Source: an uncultured Muribaculaceae bacterium
GTDB lineage: Bacteria > Bacteroidota > Bacteroidia > Bacteroidales > Muribaculaceae
Direction of reading: 5' to 3'
Length of the DNA: 15,859 nucleotides
NCBI GenBank assembly: GCA_910584525.1
Contig: CAJUAT010000057.1
Location: 1 to 15,859, forward strand
Position numbers and translations under genes: made by a program. Positions 13,190 to 15,859 of the stretch are shown here, piece by piece. Numbering within the stretch: the first letter of the stretch is position 1; each line of letters starts with the position of its first letter. The notes below the pieces were generated by a model, which had not been told where the DNA came from, made no database searches, and saw only the letters and a list, made by a program, of their open reading frames with translations.

Positions 13190-15678
13190 TATCTCAATTG
13201 TGCGCCGGTGGCGTCGCTGACGGCTGTCACCACCTTTTTCATGGCGGCCTCCACCGCCTTGTCGGTAAGTGTCTTCTCAGCGTCGTGGAATGTCAGGGCC
13301 ACGGCGTAGCTCTTCTTTCCCTCAGGGAGCTTGTCGCCTTCGTAGACGTCGAAGAGGCGTACCTCCTTCAGCAGTTTGCCTCCCGCCTTGCGTGCCGCCG
13401 TCTCTATGTCGGCGAATTTCACGCTCTTGTCGACCAGCAGCGCCATGTCTCTGTCGACGCCCTGCGTCTTGGGAAGCTCCCGGAACTCCACCTTGTTCTT
13501 GCGCGCGGCACGGCAGAGCGTCTTCCAGTCGAGCGACGCGTAGACCACAGGCTGCTCTATGTCGAATTTGCGGAGTATCGCCTTGCGGACCATCCCCACA
13601 ACCGCCAGACAGTTGCCCTGACGGTTCAGCATGTTGAGTTTGGCTGCGAAAATCTCGTCGGCTCCCTGCTCTACGCGGAGCGTGTCGGTATCAATGCCGG
13701 CGCGGCGCAGCAGCGACTCCACAACTCCCCGCAGTTCGTAAACGTCGTTGAGCGATGCCGGCGTGTTCCAGCTGCGCGATGTTCTGGCACCGGTGATCCA
13801 GATTCCCAGCTCCATGCGTTCGCTGAAGGGAGCCAGAGGCTGCTCCTTGCTTATCTCACGGCTCGAGTCGTAGCTGTAGACATTCCCGAACTCATAGAAG
13901 CGCAGACCGCCGCTGCGGCGCTTGAGGTTGTGCTCTATCGATTCGAGACCGCCGAAGAGGAGCGTCTGACGCATCACCGACAGCTCGCTGCTCAACGGGT
14001 TCATGATTCTGACGCATTTGTCGGCTCCCAGCATCTCCAGACCTTCGTAATAAGCCCGCGAGGTGAGGGAGTTGTTGAGTATTTCGTTGAAGCCCTGAGC
14101 GGTGAGCTGTTCGCTGAGGGTCTGCATGAGGGCGTTGGAGGCGTCGGTATCGCCGGGTTGCGACATGGCCACGGTGACGCGTTTCGGTATCGCTATGTTG
14201 TTGTAGCCGTAGATGCGCAGTATCTCCTCCACCACGTCGCAGGGACGCGTCACGTCCACGCGGTAGGTGGGCACGGTGAGGTGCAGCACGTTGGCGTCGC
14301 CCGTTTCCTCTATCCCGAACTCGAGAGCACGCAGGATGGTCGTAACCAGTTCCTTAGGTATCTCGCTGCCGATGAGTCGGTGGCAGTAATCGAGCGAGAA
14401 GTCGAGTTCCACCGGCTTCACGGGCGAGGGGTATATGTCGGCGATGTCGCCGCAGACCTTGCCGCCGGCCAGCTCGGCGATGAGCACGGCGGCCAGCTTG
14501 GCGGCATACACGGTGATGGCCGGGTCGGTGCCTCGCTCGTAGCGGAAGGAGGCATCGGTGCTCAGCCCGTGGCGTCGCGCCGTGCGTCGTATCCGCGTGG
14601 AATTGAACCACGCGCTCTCTATGAACACGTCGGTGGTCGTTTCCGTCACGCCCGAGTCGAGTCCGCCGAAGACGCCGGCGATGCACATTGGCTTCTCGGC
14701 GTCGCAGATCATCAGGTCACTTTCATGAAGCTCCCGCTCCACGCCGTCGAGGGTAGTGAACTTTGTCCCCGCCGGGCAGGTGCGCACCACTATCTCCTCC
14801 CCTTTCACCTTGCCGAGGTCGAAACAGTGGAGGGGCTGACCTATGCCCAGGAGCACGAAGTTGGTGATGTCCACGATATTGTTGATAGGTCTCTGGCCTA
14901 CGGCAGTCAGGAGGTCTTTGAGCCATTTGGGCGATTCGGCCACCTTGACGCCGCGCACCGTCACTCCCGAATAGCGGGGGCATCCCTGCGTGTCGTCGAC
15001 GGTTATCTTCACGGCGCCGTCGGGAGTATCCACGCGGAAGGCGCTCACGTCGGGGAGCGATATCTCCGGATATTCAGCCTGTGCGCGGCCCTGGCTGAGC
15101 TCGCACCATTGCTTGGCCTTCAGGTCGCGGGCCACACCGTAGTGGCTGGCGGCGTCTACCCTGTTGGGGGTAAGCTCCACTTCCAGGCACCAGTCGCTGT
15201 CAAGCTTGAAATATTCCGCTGCCGGTGTCCCGGGGGCTATGCCGTCGGGGAGCACCATGATGCCGGCGTGGTCGCTGCCGATACCCAGCTCGTCCTCGGC
15301 ACATATCATGCCGTACGACTCCACGCCCCGTATCTTGGACTTCTTGATCTTTATCTCTTTGTCGCCGTCGTAGAGCACGGTGCCTACCGTGGCCACGGGT
15401 ACTGTCTGTCCCGCCGACACATTGGGGGCGCCGCACACTATCTGAAGAGGCGTCTCGCCGCCCGTGTCTACAGTGGTGATATGAAGATGGTCGGAGTCGG
15501 GATGTGCCTCGCAGGTCAATACCTTCCCTATCACTACCCCGCGTAGCCCCCCGCGGATACTCTCCACCTCTTCCACAGTGTCGCACTCCAGACCTGTCGA
15601 GGTCAATGTCGCCGCAAGTTCGCGGGCGCTCTGCCCAACCGATATATACCGCTCAAGCCACTTATATGAGATATTCAT
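13189..15678 (-). CDS. pheT: Phenylalanine-tRNA ligase beta subunit
   Basis: PheT is the beta chain of the alpha2-beta2 enzyme that charges tRNA-Phe; it binds tRNA and edits mischarged Tyr-tRNA. The 829-residue product, a usual length, shows the domains in order. The EMAP-type OB tRNA-binding domain (about 40-150) carries HPDSDHLH (59-66) and CGAPN (82-86). The B3/B4 editing region is at about 215-400, with QRPINNIVDITNF (262-274) and RYERGTDP (379-386). B5 (about 419-490) ends in EEILRIYGYNNI, a catalytic-like core follows, and the FDX-ACB anticodon-binding domain (about 737-829) ends the protein. The ATG at 15678 has a consensus promoter about 75 bases upstream. pheS is not adjacent in this window. 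The TAA stop sits against the inserted element that separates it from yebC. Confidence 0.98.
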   Translation of the reverse strand: MNISYKWLERYISVGQSARELAATLTSTGLECDTVEEVESIRGGLRGVVIGKVLTCEAHPDSDHLHITTVDTGGETPLQIVCGAPNVSAGQTVPVATVGTVLYDGDKEIKIKKSKIRGVESYGMICAEDELGIGSDHAGIMVLPDGIAPGTPAAEYFKLDSDWCLEVELTPNRVDAASHYGVARDLKAKQWCELSQGRAQAEYPEISLPDVSAFRVDTPDGAVKITVDDTQGCPRYSGVTVRGVKVAESPKWLKDLLTAVGQRPINNIVDITNFVLLGIGQPLHCFDLGKVKGEEIVVRTCPAGTKFTTLDGVERELHESDLMICDAEKPMCIAGVFGGLDSGVTETTTDVFIESAWFNSTRIRRTARRHGLSTDASFRYERGTDPAITVYAAKLAAVLIAELAGGKVCGDIADIYPSPVKPVELDFSLDYCHRLIGSEIPKELVTTILRALEFGIEETGDANVLHLTVPTYRVDVTRPCDVVEEILRIYGYNNIAIPKRVTVAMSQPGDTDASNALMQTLSEQLTAQGFNEILNNSLTSRAYYEGLEMLGADKCVRIMNPLSSELSVMRQTLLFGGLESIEHNLKRRSGGLRFYEFGNVYSYDSSREISKEQPLAPFSERMELGIWITGARTSRSWNTPASLNDVYELRGVVESLLRRAGIDTDTLRVEQGADEIFAAKLNMLNRQGNCLAVVGMVRKAILRKFDIEQPVVYASLDWKTLCRAARKNKVEFRELPKTQGVDRDMALLVDKSVKFADIETAARKAGGKLLKEVRLFDVYEGDKLPEGKKSYAVALTFHDAEKTLTDKAVEAAMKKVVTAVSDATGAQLR

Positions 15679-15750
15679 CGCCGAATATTTTGTATTGTCA
15701 CAAAGTCGTTTTTATCTTTTGAAGAAATATTACCCTTCTTTTTCAATCCG

Positions 15751-15782
15751 CAAATTTACTAAAATTCTGTTTTTCCGGCAAA
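15751..15782 (-). promoter_or_regulatory. Bacteroidetes-type promoter of pheT
   Basis: On the minus strand TTTG (15782-15779), 20 bases, then TAAATTTG (15758-15751) matches the consensus exactly. The start point would be near 15744, giving a leader of about 65 bases. No T-box or attenuator peptide was seen in it. Confidence 0.75.
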
Positions 15783-15859
15783 TCCACGCTTGTATTTGGA
15801 TTGAGGGCGGAGTCAACTGGCCAGTGCGAAATTACGAAATTTTTCGATTCAAAGCTTGA

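Noticed and set aside
12976..15546. 856-codon open frame on the plus strand
   Set aside because: It lies antisense to pheT over most of its length; pheT shows all family domains. The frame is open because of GC-rich third positions, and its first part is translation of the repeat element.
15783..15859. Possible gene start or element at the right edge
   Set aside because: No start with coding character, no consensus promoter and no clear dyad; nothing can be supported before the window ends.

Overview
The window looks like the chromosome of a Bacteroidales bacterium; Muribaculaceae is my best guess at family, and it is an inference. The protein-coding genes have Bacteroidetes-like sequences and order (yceD-rpmF-fabH-era-der). 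Shine-Dalgarno sites are weak or absent. Three promoters match the Bacteroidetes sigma pattern TTTG, 19-20 bases, TAnnTTTG closely. Coding density is high and third positions are GC-rich, which creates long antisense shadow frames.

Layout. (1) 1-1470: recA on the plus strand with its own promoter and a strong terminator. (2) 1494-5880, minus strand: tRNA-Arg(CCT), then yceD (DUF177), rpmF (L32), fabH, era and der, a translation, ribosome-assembly and fatty-acid-initiation cluster. The only clear promoter lies upstream of the tRNA. (3) 6089-6694, plus strand: one unrecognised 143-residue protein with a terminator. (4) 6719-11815, minus strand: three overlapping genes, namely a 1107-residue protein with a C-terminal AlbA_2 (Schlafen-type) domain, a NodB-fold deacetylase and a GT2 polyprenyl-phosphate glycosyltransferase. 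The overlaps (4 and 26 bases) imply one translationally coupled unit. The enzyme pair resembles ArnD/ArnC-type lipid-linked sugar modification. (5) 11905-15782, minus strand: pheT then yebC, followed by a terminator.

The most unusual structure is between pheT and yebC. A 473-base segment (12712-13184) is bounded by 36-base inverted repeats that agree at 34 positions, and it is flanked by the 5-base direct repeat TGTTT. Removing it and one TGTTT leaves an 11-base pheT-yebC gap. This is what a non-autonomous, MITE-like insertion would leave inside an operon. The segment also carries a long imperfect hairpin of about 90 bases. A possible related scar lies upstream of era. Second in interest is the coupling of a giant AlbA_2 protein to the envelope-sugar enzymes.

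I found no CRISPR array, rRNA, phage gene or transposase.
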